Positions 18,902 through 27,559 of a stretch of DNA of 64,000 nt are shown here, piece by piece. Made by a program: the position numbers and the translations under genes. Under the pieces are notes generated by a model, which saw nothing but the letters and a program-made list of their open reading frames with translations, searched no databases and had not been told where the DNA came from. Position 1 is the first letter of the stretch. Each line of letters starts with the position of its first letter. Origin of the DNA: Microbacterium lacus (GTDB taxonomy: Bacteria > Actinomycetota > Actinomycetes > Actinomycetales > Microbacteriaceae); the NCBI RefSeq assembly GCF_002812805.1, contig NZ_NMUM01000022.1, positions 124,001-188,000 on the forward strand, written 5' to 3'.

Positions 18902-20404
18902 GTGAGTAACACCGTGCCCGTGACGAACGCCGAGCCCACGAACACGGACCCCACCAACCCAGGGCCAACGAACACCGTGCCCAAGATTCTCGTGGTCGGC
19001 GGCGGCTATGCAGGCTTCTATACGGCGTGGAAGCTCGAAAAGCACCTGCGCAAGGGTGAGGCCGCCGTCACGATCGTCGACCCCCTGCCGTACATGACCT
19101 ACCAGCCGTTCCTTCCCGAGGTCGCGGCGGGCTCCATCGAGGCGCGCCACTCCGTCGTCGCCCTGCGCCGTCACCTGAAGCGCACGAAGGTCGTCACGGC
19201 GAAGGTGACCGGGATCGACCACGCGCACAAGACCGCCACGCTCACGCCGGCCGTCGGCGAGCCGTGGCAGGAGCAGTACGACCAGATCGTCGTCACCGCG
19301 GGCGCCGTGTCGCGCACCTTCCCCATCCCGGGCATCGCCGACAACGCGATCGGGCTCAAGACGATCGAAGAGGCGGTCGCGATCCGCGACAAGCTGATGT
19401 CGAACTTCGACAAGGCGGCGCTGCTTCCCCCCGGCCCGGCGCGTGAGCGTCTGCTTACGGTCGTCGTGGTCGGTGGCGGTTTCGCCGGTATCGAGGTGTT
19501 CGCCGAGCTGCGCTCGTTCGCTTCGGCCCTGTTGAAGAACTACCCCGAGCTGACCTTCGACGAGACCCACTTCCACCTGATCGAGGCGATGGGGCGCATC
19601 ATGCCCGAGGTCTCGCTCAAGTCCAGCGAGTGGGTGCTCGCCGACCTGGCCAAGCGTGGTGCATACGTGCACCTCGACACGCAGGTCACCGGAGCCGTCG
19701 ACGGCAACGTCGAGCTGTCAACGGGCGAGGTCATCCCGAGCGACATCATCATCTGGACCGCGGGCGTCATGGCGAACCCCGAGGTCGTCCGCGGCGGCGA
19801 CCTGCCGGTGGAAGAGCGCGGACGCATCCGCACCCGTCCCGACCTGCGCGTGGGTACCGACGACGAGATCGTCGAGGGTGCCTGGGCCGCGGGTGACGTC
19901 TCGGCCGTTCCCGACCTGACAGGTGGGGGCGTGGGCGGCTATTGCGTGCCCAACGCTCAGCACGCCGTCCGTCAGGCCAAGCTTCTCGCCAAGAACCTCA
20001 CCGCCGTGCTGCGGGGCGAGCTTCCCGAGAACTACATCCACAAGAACCTCGGCGCGGTCGCGGGTCTCGGCCTCTACAACGGTGTGTTCCAGTCCAACAA
20101 GATCGCCATCAAGGGCTTTCTCGCGTGGCTCGCGCACCGTGGTTACCACATGCTGGCGATCCCGTCGTGGGAGCGCAAGCTCCGCGTCTTCGGCGGTTGG
20201 TGGAACAACTTCTGGTTGGGTCGCGACCTCGTGAACCTCGAGACGGTGCAGCACCCGCGCTACGTGTTCGAGGAGTTCGCGGCGCGTCCGCGGCCGGCTC
20301 AGGCAGCACCGAAGACGGATGCCGCGGCATCCGGTTCGGACAAGCCGGCCGAGCCCGCGAAGGACGCCAAGACGGCGCCTGCGAAGGCGGCGGCTTCCCG
20401 TTGA
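18902..20404 (+). CDS. ndh: Type II NADH dehydrogenase (FAD-dependent, NDH-2)
   Basis: NDH-2 passes electrons from NADH to quinone without pumping protons and sits on the inner face of the membrane. From GTG 18902, preceded by AAGGAG, the protein is 500 aa. Two Rossmann motifs are visible: ILVVGGGYAGFYTAWKLE near residue 30 for FAD and VVVVGGGFAGIEVFAEL near 190 for NADH. The family block IIWTAGVMANP and the FAD block EGAWAAGDVSAVPD follow. The first 27 residues are Thr/Asn/Pro-rich and the last 45 are Ala/Lys-rich, both low complexity. The gene starts 22 nt after the peptidase stop. Confidence 0.93.
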   Translation: MSNTVPVTNAEPTNTDPTNPGPTNTVPKILVVGGGYAGFYTAWKLEKHLRKGEAAVTIVDPLPYMTYQPFLPEVAAGSIEARHSVVALRRHLKRTKVVTAKVTGIDHAHKTATLTPAVGEPWQEQYDQIVVTAGAVSRTFPIPGIADNAIGLKTIEEAVAIRDKLMSNFDKAALLPPGPARERLLTVVVVGGGFAGIEVFAELRSFASALLKNYPELTFDETHFHLIEAMGRIMPEVSLKSSEWVLADLAKRGAYVHLDTQVTGAVDGNVELSTGEVIPSDIIIWTAGVMANPEVVRGGDLPVEERGRIRTRPDLRVGTDDEIVEGAWAAGDVSAVPDLTGGGVGGYCVPNAQHAVRQAKLLAKNLTAVLRGELPENYIHKNLGAVAGLGLYNGVFQSNKIAIKGFLAWLAHRGYHMLAIPSWERKLRVFGGWWNNFWLGRDLVNLETVQHPRYVFEEFAARPRPAQAAPKTDAAASGSDKPAEPAKDAKTAPAKAAASR

Positions 20405-20432
20405 CCTCCCGGCTCGCGGGTTCGCGAGTCGA

Positions 20433-20438
20433 TAACGT
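20433..20438 (+). promoter_or_regulatory. -10 element (TAACGT) of the epimerase gene
   Basis: TAACGT ends 6 nt before ATG 20445, which supports that start over GTG 20439. Confidence 0.5.
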
Positions 20439-20444
20439 GTGCGC

Positions 20445-21749
20445 ATGGAAGAGACCACGCCTCACGACAAGCTGCATGCCGTCTTCGTCGTCGGCACGCG
20501 CCCCGAGGCCATCAAGATGCTGCCGCTCATCGTGGCGGTGCGCGACAGCACGCGTTTCGAGCCGATCGTCGTGTCGACGGGGCAGCACGCGGAGCTCGTT
20601 GCGCACGTGCTCGCGATCGGCGGCATCACACCGGACGTCACGTTCGATCTGCCACCGGCCCCGCGCACGCTGAACACCCTGTTCTCGGCCGTGCTGGTGC
20701 GGCTCGAGGCGTTCTTGCACGATCGATTCGGTCCGCCGCTTCCGCCCGCCGAGGCGCCCTACGCAACCGGCTACCCGGCCGCCGCTTTTGTGCACGGCGA
20801 CACGACGAGTGCCGCTGCATCCGCTCTGGCGGCGTTCCACCTGCACCTTCCCGTCGTCCACGTCGAGGCGGGTCTGCGCACGAACGACACCCTGTCGCCG
20901 TTCCCCGAAGAGCTGAACCGTCAGCTGATCAGCCGGATCGCCGCGTGGCACCTCGCCCCGACGGAGCGGAACAAAGAGAACCTGATCCGCGAACACATCG
21001 CCGGCTCCCGCATCTTCGTGACCGGCAACACCGCGATCGACGCGTTGCACATCGCGGCCGGTCTCGATGTGCCCTACGACTATCCGCAGCTCGCCGACAT
21101 CGAGGATCCCGATGGCCCGCGGGTGGTCGCCGTCACGGCTCACCGGCGCGAGAACTGGGGCGCCCCGCTCGAGCGCATCGCCGATGCCGTGGGGATCCTG
21201 GCCATGACGCACCGCGATGTCCGCTTTGTCGTCGCGCTACACCCGAACCCGGATGTCGCGGCCGTCATGGTCGCGCGACTTTCGAACGAAGAGAACGTTT
21301 CGCTCGTGGGGCCGATGGGCTACGAACAGTTCGCGAAGCTGCTGAAGCGCTCGACGATAGCCATCACCGACTCCGGTGGCATCCAGGAAGAAGCGCCGTC
21401 GCTCGGCACACCGGTCATCTGCGTCCGTGAGAGTACCGAGCGGCACGAGGGCGTCGAGGCGGGAACGGTGCAGCTGGTCGGCACCGACACGGCGCGGATC
21501 GTGGCCGCGGCATCCCGCCTGCTCGACGACGAGCGTGCCTATGCGCTGGCGACGACCCGCCGCAATCCGTACGGCGATGGGAAGGCCGCCGAGCGTATCG
21601 TGCGCGGTCTCGAGCACGTCATCTTCAATACGCGACCGCCGCAGCCGTTCGGGCCTCCGGGCTTCGATCGACTCTCGGTACTGCGCGCGGCGGGCAGCGA
21701 GGATCCGGTCGAACAGGGCCGGCTGCATCCGTGGGGCGACTCCTGGTGA
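20445..21749 (+). CDS. wecB: UDP-N-acetylglucosamine 2-epimerase (non-hydrolysing)
   Basis: The enzyme interconverts UDP-GlcNAc and UDP-ManNAc, a precursor of teichoic-acid linkage units and other surface polysaccharides. The 434-aa protein has VGTRPEAIKMLPLI at the N-terminus, the loop VHGDTTSAAASALAAF near residue 115, HVEAGLRT, FPEELNRQLISRIA, TAHRRENWG near 225 and the UDP-binding segment TDSGGIQEEAPSLGTPV near 310. It is about 50 residues longer than the E. coli enzyme, mostly at the N-terminal half and C-terminus. The glycosyltransferase gene follows after 12 nt, so an operon is likely. Confidence 0.92.
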   Translation: MEETTPHDKLHAVFVVGTRPEAIKMLPLIVAVRDSTRFEPIVVSTGQHAELVAHVLAIGGITPDVTFDLPPAPRTLNTLFSAVLVRLEAFLHDRFGPPLPPAEAPYATGYPAAAFVHGDTTSAAASALAAFHLHLPVVHVEAGLRTNDTLSPFPEELNRQLISRIAAWHLAPTERNKENLIREHIAGSRIFVTGNTAIDALHIAAGLDVPYDYPQLADIEDPDGPRVVAVTAHRRENWGAPLERIADAVGILAMTHRDVRFVVALHPNPDVAAVMVARLSNEENVSLVGPMGYEQFAKLLKRSTIAITDSGGIQEEAPSLGTPVICVRESTERHEGVEAGTVQLVGTDTARIVAAASRLLDDERAYALATTRRNPYGDGKAAERIVRGLEHVIFNTRPPQPFGPPGFDRLSVLRAAGSEDPVEQGRLHPWGDSW

Positions 21750-21761
21750 GCGAGGCGTCTC

Positions 21762-23153
21762 GTGTTTTTTGACATCTTCACGGGCCTGCCGCTCTGGGTG
21801 CAAGTGCTGTTCTGGGCGGTGCTGGCGATCACGGTTTCGTCCTTCGTGTCGGTCACGACGCTCCTCGTGTTCGCGGCACGGTTTCGGGCTCGTGTGCGCG
21901 GTGACGTGCGTCGCGACCCCGGAGGGATGAGCGAGGAGCGATTTCTCTGGGTGTTCCTCGTTCCCGCGCTCAACGAAGAGGTCACGATCGCCGATAGCGT
22001 CGCGCGCCTGCGACAGGTCGCGGCGACGCACGCGATGTTCCTGGTGATCAACGACGGTTCCGATGACCGCACCGGCGAGATCCTGGCCGGGATGGACGAT
22101 CCGCGCCTGAGGGTCCTTGACCGCACCGCGCCGCACGCGCGGGAGGGAAAGGCCGCCGCCCTGAACGCTGCGTACGCGCATGTCCGCTCGGAGCTTCGCG
22201 CCGACCCCGCCCTCTCGATGTGGGACGAAGACCACGTGATCGTCGTGGTGGTGGACGCCGACGGTCGGCTCGATCCCGAGGCCCCGCGATCGGCCGCGCG
22301 CCACTTTCACGACGGTGGCGTCGGGGGAGTGCAATCCCTCGTCCGGATCTACAACCGGCGCGGATGGCTCACCTGGGCGCAGGACGTGGAGTTCTCGTCC
22401 TTCGGCCTCGTCTTCCAGGCGGGGCGTGCCTGGTGGGGAACGGCGAACATGGGCGGAAACGGACAGTTCAACCGACTGTCCGCGCTCGCGAGTATCGACG
22501 ACGGGTCGGGCCCGTGGCGCGATCGGCTGACCGAGGATCAGGATCTCGGCGTGCGCCTCATCCAGGCCGGGTGGGCCGGGGTGCAGGACAACTCGGTCGC
22601 CATCGACCAGCAGGGCCTCAACTCGCTCCGACGCCTGTATCGCCAGCGGGTGCGCTGGGCGCAGGGCAGCTGGCAGGCCCTCGAGTTGCTGCGCGGTATC
22701 CCGCGCCTGCGGGTGCCGTTCCTCGCCCGCGTCGACAGCGTGTACTACCTGCTCACGCCGGCGCTTCAGCTCCTGACGGGTTTCGCCCTCGTCGTGTCCG
22801 TGGTCCTCGCCTTTGCGAGCGGGGTGCCCTACCGGCCCTCGCACTGGTGGATCCTGATCTTCTTCATGACCCTGTCGTTCGGGCCGGGCGTCGTCACGCT
22901 CGCGTTGCGCGGGGGTCGCTGGTATTCGCCCTTCGTCGCCCTCGTTCTCGTGATTCCCTACACGGCCTATTCGTGGATCGTGTTCCCCGTGCTCGCCGTC
23001 GGGCTGTTCCGACAGCTGTCGGGACGCACATCGTGGGCGAAGACGGCACGCGAGACGCAGGGGATGGATGCCTCGGCGGTCGGGGATACTGGAGGGGACG
23101 GCGCACACGAAAGACGTGGCGCCGAAAGCGACCGCACGGTCACGCCCCCGTAG
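21762..23153 (+). CDS. Processive family 2 glycosyltransferase, membrane-bound
   Basis: The 463-aa protein starts with a membrane helix (VQVLFWAVLAITVSSFVSV), then a GT2 domain with FLVPALNEEVTIADSV, VINDGSDDRTGEIL, the metal-binding VVVVDADGRLD near residue 165, TEDQDLGVRLIQAGW near 265, and QRVRWAQGSW near 300, the QxxRW motif of processive enzymes such as hyaluronan, chitin and cellulose synthases. At least three helices follow. Together with the epimerase 12 nt upstream it may build a surface polysaccharide; this is inference. Its TAG stop (23151-23153) lies inside the tRNA-Leu gene. Confidence 0.9.
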   Translation: MFFDIFTGLPLWVQVLFWAVLAITVSSFVSVTTLLVFAARFRARVRGDVRRDPGGMSEERFLWVFLVPALNEEVTIADSVARLRQVAATHAMFLVINDGSDDRTGEILAGMDDPRLRVLDRTAPHAREGKAAALNAAYAHVRSELRADPALSMWDEDHVIVVVVDADGRLDPEAPRSAARHFHDGGVGGVQSLVRIYNRRGWLTWAQDVEFSSFGLVFQAGRAWWGTANMGGNGQFNRLSALASIDDGSGPWRDRLTEDQDLGVRLIQAGWAGVQDNSVAIDQQGLNSLRRLYRQRVRWAQGSWQALELLRGIPRLRVPFLARVDSVYYLLTPALQLLTGFALVVSVVLAFASGVPYRPSHWWILIFFMTLSFGPGVVTLALRGGRWYSPFVALVLVIPYTAYSWIVFPVLAVGLFRQLSGRTSWAKTARETQGMDASAVGDTGGDGAHERRGAESDRTVTPP

Positions 23154-23217
23154 CCCAATCGGCAGAGGCAGGCGACTTAAAATCGCTTCAGTGTGGGTTC
23201 GAGTCCCACCGGGGGTA
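23144..23217 (+). tRNA. tRNA-Leu (anticodon UAA), short variable loop
   Basis: A full cloverleaf folds over 74 nt: acceptor GCCCCCG with CGGGGGT, D-arm at 23153-23169, anticodon stem GGCGA/TCGCT around loop CTTAAAA (anticodon TAA at 23178-23180), variable loop of 5 nt (23188-23192), T-arm GTGGG-TTCGAGT-CCCAC, and discriminator A at 23217. CCA is not encoded (CCG follows). Leucine tRNAs normally have a long variable arm; this one does not. The first 10 nt overlap the end of the glycosyltransferase gene, including its stop codon. Confidence 0.9.
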
Positions 23218-23254
23218 CCGCTCTGGGTGACGGAGAAGCTGCCGTGGGGCCTAC

Positions 23255-23429
23255 GCTCCCTGAGCCTGTCGAAGGGAGCGCAGGAACCGGGCGCGATGAA
23301 CTGGCGCGGCAACGAGTCACTTCGGCAGGCTCAGTGACCGGGGACAACGCGCTCCCTGAGCCTGTCGAAGGGAGCACACCGGAACCGCGCACGCACGGCA
23401 CAACGGGTCACTTCGGCAGGCTCAGTGAC
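23255..23429. repeat. Two composite A-B palindromic repeats (REP/BIME-like)
   Basis: Unit A (GCTCCC...TGAGCCTGTCGAA...GGGAGC) is at 23255-23279 and 23351-23375. Unit B (GTCAC...TTCGGCAGGCTCA...GTGAC) is at 23316-23338 and 23407-23429. Each unit folds alone, and the loops of A and B are complementary with one mismatch, so A-B pairs can also form long hairpins. The array fills the space between the tRNA gene and the 3' end of the HNH gene. Confidence 0.9.
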
Positions 23430-23437
23430 CGGGGCCC

Positions 23438-24721
23438 TCAGAAGGGTGGCGGATCCGTGTTTGGGGTGAAATGGATGGCCGAGGGTGGTTTGTCGATGTA
23501 GACGTGACCGCCGGGCGAGGTCCATTCGAGAACGCCGCCGCCGAGTTGCCGGACCGTCCAGGCTGTTTCGCCTTTCAGGGTGTGGTGTCGTTTGCAGAGA
23601 CAAGCGAGGTTGCACACGGCCGTTTCACCGCCGAGGGCGTAGTCGAGAGTGTGATCGCGATCGCACCGGTGTGCGGGTTGCCGGCACCCGGGGAACCGGC
23701 AGTGCTGATCCCTCGCCCGCAGGAACCGCTTCATGTCCGCCGACGGGGTGTACCGATCCACGGCCAGAACGCATCCCGTGATCGGATCGGCCAAGACGCG
23801 ATCCCATCCGGTCGCATGCCCCGCAAGAGCGCGAGCGGTGGCCGGGTCGATCGGGCAGCGGCCGACCAGTTCCGCGGGCTCGTCCGTCACTCCAGCCAAC
23901 GCCAGAGCGGGCACCGTGACGTTCACGATCCCGCGAATCGCCCCCAGGCCACCGACCCCGTCCGTCATCCCCGCCCCGGTTTCGACGGATGGCGTCGTGG
24001 TGAGCAGCATGTCGGCCACCAGGTCCGCGCGGATCTGATCCAGGGTGCGGGTGTCGGTGGGGTCGGCGTTCTTCAACGCTTGGGCTTGTTGCGTGATGCG
24101 ATCGTGCATCGCGTGGGCCAGCACGGCGGGTTGAGTGGAGATGAACTCGGCCATCCCGTCCCCGATGTCGCGCACGCACGCGCCCCGCGACGCGCGTGCC
24201 TCCTTGTGGCGCTCCGCGAGCGGGCGCGGCTGCAACGACTCCGCGAGGCGCGCGAGCGACGCCCCGAGCCTCCCGGGCGTCGTTTCCTCGGCCCGAATCA
24301 GCGCTTCACGCTCGAACTCCGCCCGCGCCTGAGCATCCGTGAGGGGGAGTCCGTGTTCCATGATCACCGCAACATGCGCACCGGTGATCCGCCCCTCGTC
24401 CCACGCCGCGAACGTGGCCGGGAACGACTCCTCCAAAACCGCGGCATCGTTCATGCGACGCTGCACGGTCCGGTCGGACATGTTCATCGCTGCGCCAAGC
24501 TCTGCCGCCAAAGCGCGATACGGCAGCTCGGCTTCGCGCGACGAGGGGGAGGCCAACTCCGCGACGCGGCGCGCACCCACGTGTGCCGCTTTCGCGAACA
24601 CTCGCGCGAGCGCGGCTTCGGTGCGCGCATTCGCACGCCGAGCGTCGAGGCCCTCCCCAGCGAGCTCGCGCGCGATCGCGTCCACCCCCGTCGTCTCGAC
24701 GTCACCATGATTCGAATGCAT
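23438..24721 (-). CDS. DUF222-HNH endonuclease family protein (first copy)
   Basis: The 427-aa protein (from ATG 24721) has an N-terminal helical DUF222 region, with Ala/Arg/Glu-rich helices up to about residue 330, and a C-terminal HNH nuclease domain. The HNH pattern is visible as RDQHCRFPGCRQPAHRCDRDH, where C-x-x-x-x-C and the D-x-DH core lie, then GGETAVCNLACLCKRHHTLK with the CxxxHH end. These proteins are numerous in actinobacterial genomes and their role is not settled; homing-like or DNA-processing roles have been considered. An in-frame start at 24778 would add 19 residues. The 3' end abuts the A-B repeat array and faces the tRNA-Leu gene. Confidence 0.88.
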   Translation of the reverse strand: MHSNHGDVETTGVDAIARELAGEGLDARRANARTEAALARVFAKAAHVGARRVAELASPSSREAELPYRALAAELGAAMNMSDRTVQRRMNDAAVLEESFPATFAAWDEGRITGAHVAVIMEHGLPLTDAQARAEFEREALIRAEETTPGRLGASLARLAESLQPRPLAERHKEARASRGACVRDIGDGMAEFISTQPAVLAHAMHDRITQQAQALKNADPTDTRTLDQIRADLVADMLLTTTPSVETGAGMTDGVGGLGAIRGIVNVTVPALALAGVTDEPAELVGRCPIDPATARALAGHATGWDRVLADPITGCVLAVDRYTPSADMKRFLRARDQHCRFPGCRQPAHRCDRDHTLDYALGGETAVCNLACLCKRHHTLKGETAWTVRQLGGGVLEWTSPGGHVYIDKPPSAIHFTPNTDPPPF

Positions 24722-24909
24722 GTTCGAAACTCTACGGATGACCACCGACATCCGAACCCCGAAAAGCCCCCGAATCACGCCGAAATCGCGCCGAGTAGAT
24801 GAGACTTCTCACATCTTGCGTCGGGCCCGCGAAACAAGCGAGTCGTCGCGAGCGTGGGCGCCACAGTCCGCTCAGCAGACGCGATGATCAAGGGAGCCGA
24901 CCCCGGCCC

Positions 24910-24915
24910 TAGGCT
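24910..24915 (+). promoter_or_regulatory. -10 element (TAGGCT) of the PLP-protein gene
   Basis: TAGGCT ends 6 nt before the GTG at 24922, consistent with a leaderless transcript. Confidence 0.5.
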
Positions 24916-24921
24916 GGGGGC

Positions 24922-26163
24922 GTGCTCGATCTGACGGCGCCCACGCCCCCTGACCCGGTCGGCGATCCCACGCCCTGGACCAGGCCGGCGGCGTATTGGC
25001 CCCGGCTCACGACAGCCACCGCACACCTGCCGGCGCCGGTCGCCGCCCTCGATCTTGGCGCGTTGCGCTACAACGCCCTCGACATGCTCGTGCGTGCAGG
25101 CGGCGCCCCGATCCGCGTGGCGAGCAAGTCTGTGCGCGTTCGCGAGGTCATCGACGCGGTGCTACGCCTGCCGGGTTACCGAGGCATCCTGGCGTTCACC
25201 CTCGCCGAAGCACTCTGGCTCGCGGAGACGCACGACGACGTCGTGATGGGGTACCCGAGCGCCGACCGTGCGAGCCTTGCTCGACTCGCGTCCGATGACC
25301 AGCTGACGTCCCGTGTGACCCTCATGGTCGACGATCCCGCGCAGCTCGATCTGGTCGATGCCGTCGCCCCCGCCGGAAAGCGCCCGCGGATCCGGGTTGC
25401 GATCGATGCGGATGCCTCGTGGCGAGCACCCGCGCTCGGGCACATCGGTGTGCGCCGGTCGCCCCTGCACACCGTCGCCGAGGTGCGGGAGTTCGCTCGC
25501 ACGATCGCGATGCGGCCCGGCTTCGACCTCGTCGGGCTCATGATGTACGAAGCCCAGATCGCCGGGCAGCCCGACCACGACGGCCGCGGCGACGGGGTCA
25601 TCCGGTGGATGCAGGGTCGGTCGATCGCGGAGTTGCGGGAGCGACGCGGCGCGATCGTCGCCGCGCTCCGCGACATCACACCCCTCGAGTTCGTGAACGG
25701 GGGCGGCACGGGATCGCTCGAACTCACGGCCGCCGACGCCGCCGTGACAGAGGTGACCGCGGGCAGCGGGCTCTTCGCCGGCCACCTCTTCGACCGCTAC
25801 CGCGCGTTCGCACCGGCTCCGGCCCTCGCCTTTGCGTACGACGTGGTGCGGCGTCCGACGCCCGACATCGCAACGATCCTCGGCGGCGGGTGGATCGCCT
25901 CCGGGCCGCCGCTCGCCTCCCGCCAGCCGCTCCCTGTCTGGCCGACGGGCCTCCGCGCGCTCGATCGTGAGGGTGCGGGTGAGGTGCAGACACCGCTTCA
26001 GGGCGAGAATGCGCGAGCGCTCGCCGTCGGCGACCGGGTGTGGTTTCGACCCTCCAAGAGCGGCGAGCAGTTGGAACGGATCGATGAGGTCCAGCTCGTG
26101 GGCGGCGACTCGATTGCGCGGGCGCTTCCGACCTATCGCGGCGAAGGGCGAGCGTTCCTGTGA
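24922..26163 (+). CDS. PLP-dependent amino acid deaminase/aldolase-like protein (alanine racemase N-terminal fold)
   Basis: The 413-aa protein matches the fold type III PLP enzymes (alanine racemase, D-threonine aldolase, D-serine dehydratase). The pyridoxal-binding Lys is probably K69 in IRVASKSVRV, at the end of the first strand of the barrel. Other blocks are ILAFTLAEALWLAE, the barrel strand RIRVAIDADASWR, GLMMYEAQIAG and FVNGGGTGSLE, whose glycines bind the cofactor phosphate. The actual reaction is not known. Its stop overlaps the GTG of the lactone oxidase gene by four bases, an arrangement seen in other actinobacteria, so the two probably act together. Confidence 0.82.
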   Translation: MLDLTAPTPPDPVGDPTPWTRPAAYWPRLTTATAHLPAPVAALDLGALRYNALDMLVRAGGAPIRVASKSVRVREVIDAVLRLPGYRGILAFTLAEALWLAETHDDVVMGYPSADRASLARLASDDQLTSRVTLMVDDPAQLDLVDAVAPAGKRPRIRVAIDADASWRAPALGHIGVRRSPLHTVAEVREFARTIAMRPGFDLVGLMMYEAQIAGQPDHDGRGDGVIRWMQGRSIAELRERRGAIVAALRDITPLEFVNGGGTGSLELTAADAAVTEVTAGSGLFAGHLFDRYRAFAPAPALAFAYDVVRRPTPDIATILGGGWIASGPPLASRQPLPVWPTGLRALDREGAGEVQTPLQGENARALAVGDRVWFRPSKSGEQLERIDEVQLVGGDSIARALPTYRGEGRAFL

Positions 26164-27473
26164 CCCGGATCGGCGGCACCTGGCGTAACTGGGCCAGAAC
26201 CGCGCAGGTGCGGCCGCAACGGGTCGAGCGTCCCGCCGATACCGCCGCCGTCGTCCGCTCGGTGCAGGCTGCGATCGCGCGGGGACTGCGCATCAAGGCG
26301 GTCGGCGCCGGCCACAGCTTCACCGGGATCGCCGTTGCGCCAGGCGTTCTGCTCGATCTCGATGAGCTGAGCGGCATCGTCGAGGTCGATCGCGAGCGGG
26401 CGCGCGTTCGCGTCCTCGCGGGCACTCGGCTGCATCAGATGCCACGGCTGCTCGCCCCCTTCGGACTCGCGATGGCGAACCTCGGCGACATCGATCGCCA
26501 GTCCATCGCGGGGGCGATCTCGACCGGGACGCACGGCACGGGCCTGCGCTTCGGGGGCATCTCGACGCAAGTGGTCGGGGCAACCCTCGTGACCGGCACG
26601 GGCGAGCTGCTCACCGTGAGCGACGACGAGAACACGGAGATGCTGCCCGCGGTAGCGCTCGGGCTCGGGGCCCTGGGCATCCTGGTCGACGTCACGCTGC
26701 AATGCGTGCCCGCGTTCGTGCTGCGCGCGGTGGAACGTCCCGAACCGGTCGAGGATGTGGTGGCGGAGCTGCCCGCCCGGCTCGAGGCATCCGATCACTT
26801 CGAGTTCTACTGGTTTCCGCACACCGACGTCGCGCTCACCAAGACGAATACACGCCTGCCCGAGAGTGCGCCCCGCGCGCCGCTCCCGCGCGCCTCGCGT
26901 TGGCTGGATGAGACACTGCTGGCCAACGGTCTCTACCGCATGACGTGCGGGTCGGCGTCTCTCGTTCCCGCGATGGCACCCCCGATCAACCGGCTCGCGA
27001 CGCGCCTGACGGGTGATCGCGAGTACACCGATCTATCGACGCGCGTGTTCACGCAAGACCGGACCGTGCGCTTCCGCGAGATGGAGTACGCCGTCCCCCT
27101 CGAGAACCTCGCCGCGGCGTTTCGGGACGTGCAGGCCGCGATCGATGCATCCGATCTGCGCGTGTCGTTTCCGATCGAGGTGCGCGCGGCGGCGGCGGAC
27201 GACCTCTGGATGTCCACAGCCCACGGACGCGCGAGCGGATACATCGCCGTGCACCGCTATTGGCGGGAAGACCCGACGGAGTACTTCGCGGCGATCGAAC
27301 CGATCATGCTCGCGCACGGCGGGCGGCCGCACTGGGGAAAGATGCACACTCTCGGTGCCGCCGACTTCGCCGAGCGTTACCCGCGCTTCACGGATTTCGT
27401 GGCGCTGCGGGACCGACTCGACCCCAACAGGCGCTTCACGAACGTCTACCTGGAACGGGTTTTAGGCGAATAG
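26160..27473 (+). CDS. D-arabinono-1,4-lactone oxidase family FAD enzyme
   Basis: The 437-aa protein belongs to the VAO/PCMH flavoproteins, the group of L-gulonolactone and D-arabinono-lactone oxidases. The FAD-binding part has IKAVGAGHSFTGIA near residue 45 (His as possible covalent FAD site), LGDIDRQSIAGAISTGTHGTG near 110, and the C-terminal HWGKMHTL and LDPNRRFTNVYLERVLG typical of the ALO domain. Its sugar-lactone substrate cannot be read from sequence. It is coupled to the upstream PLP protein by a GTGA overlap. The third-last codon (27462-27464) is TTA, rare in this window. Confidence 0.9.
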   Translation: MTRIGGTWRNWARTAQVRPQRVERPADTAAVVRSVQAAIARGLRIKAVGAGHSFTGIAVAPGVLLDLDELSGIVEVDRERARVRVLAGTRLHQMPRLLAPFGLAMANLGDIDRQSIAGAISTGTHGTGLRFGGISTQVVGATLVTGTGELLTVSDDENTEMLPAVALGLGALGILVDVTLQCVPAFVLRAVERPEPVEDVVAELPARLEASDHFEFYWFPHTDVALTKTNTRLPESAPRAPLPRASRWLDETLLANGLYRMTCGSASLVPAMAPPINRLATRLTGDREYTDLSTRVFTQDRTVRFREMEYAVPLENLAAAFRDVQAAIDASDLRVSFPIEVRAAAADDLWMSTAHGRASGYIAVHRYWREDPTEYFAAIEPIMLAHGGRPHWGKMHTLGAADFAERYPRFTDFVALRDRLDPNRRFTNVYLERVLGE

Positions 27474-27559
27474 TTCCCAGGGGTTCGCCGGGATGCGTCG
27501 GTAGGATGGGCGAACGTACGACAACTCGCGTCTGACTACCTCGCTTTCTGGAGACACCC

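Noticed and set aside
23144..23217. The tRNA as the attachment site of an integrated element
   Set aside because: No integrase and no second copy of the tRNA 3' end was noticed downstream; the HNH gene is the only candidate insert.
21237..23312. A 691-codon open frame on the minus strand opposite the epimerase and glycosyltransferase
   Set aside because: Composition is Arg/His/Pro-rich and no motif is seen, while the plus-strand genes show clear family motifs.
23255..23429. Possible small CRISPR array
   Set aside because: Units A and B are palindromes of mixed order with unequal spacing; there are no uniform repeats and spacers and no cas genes.
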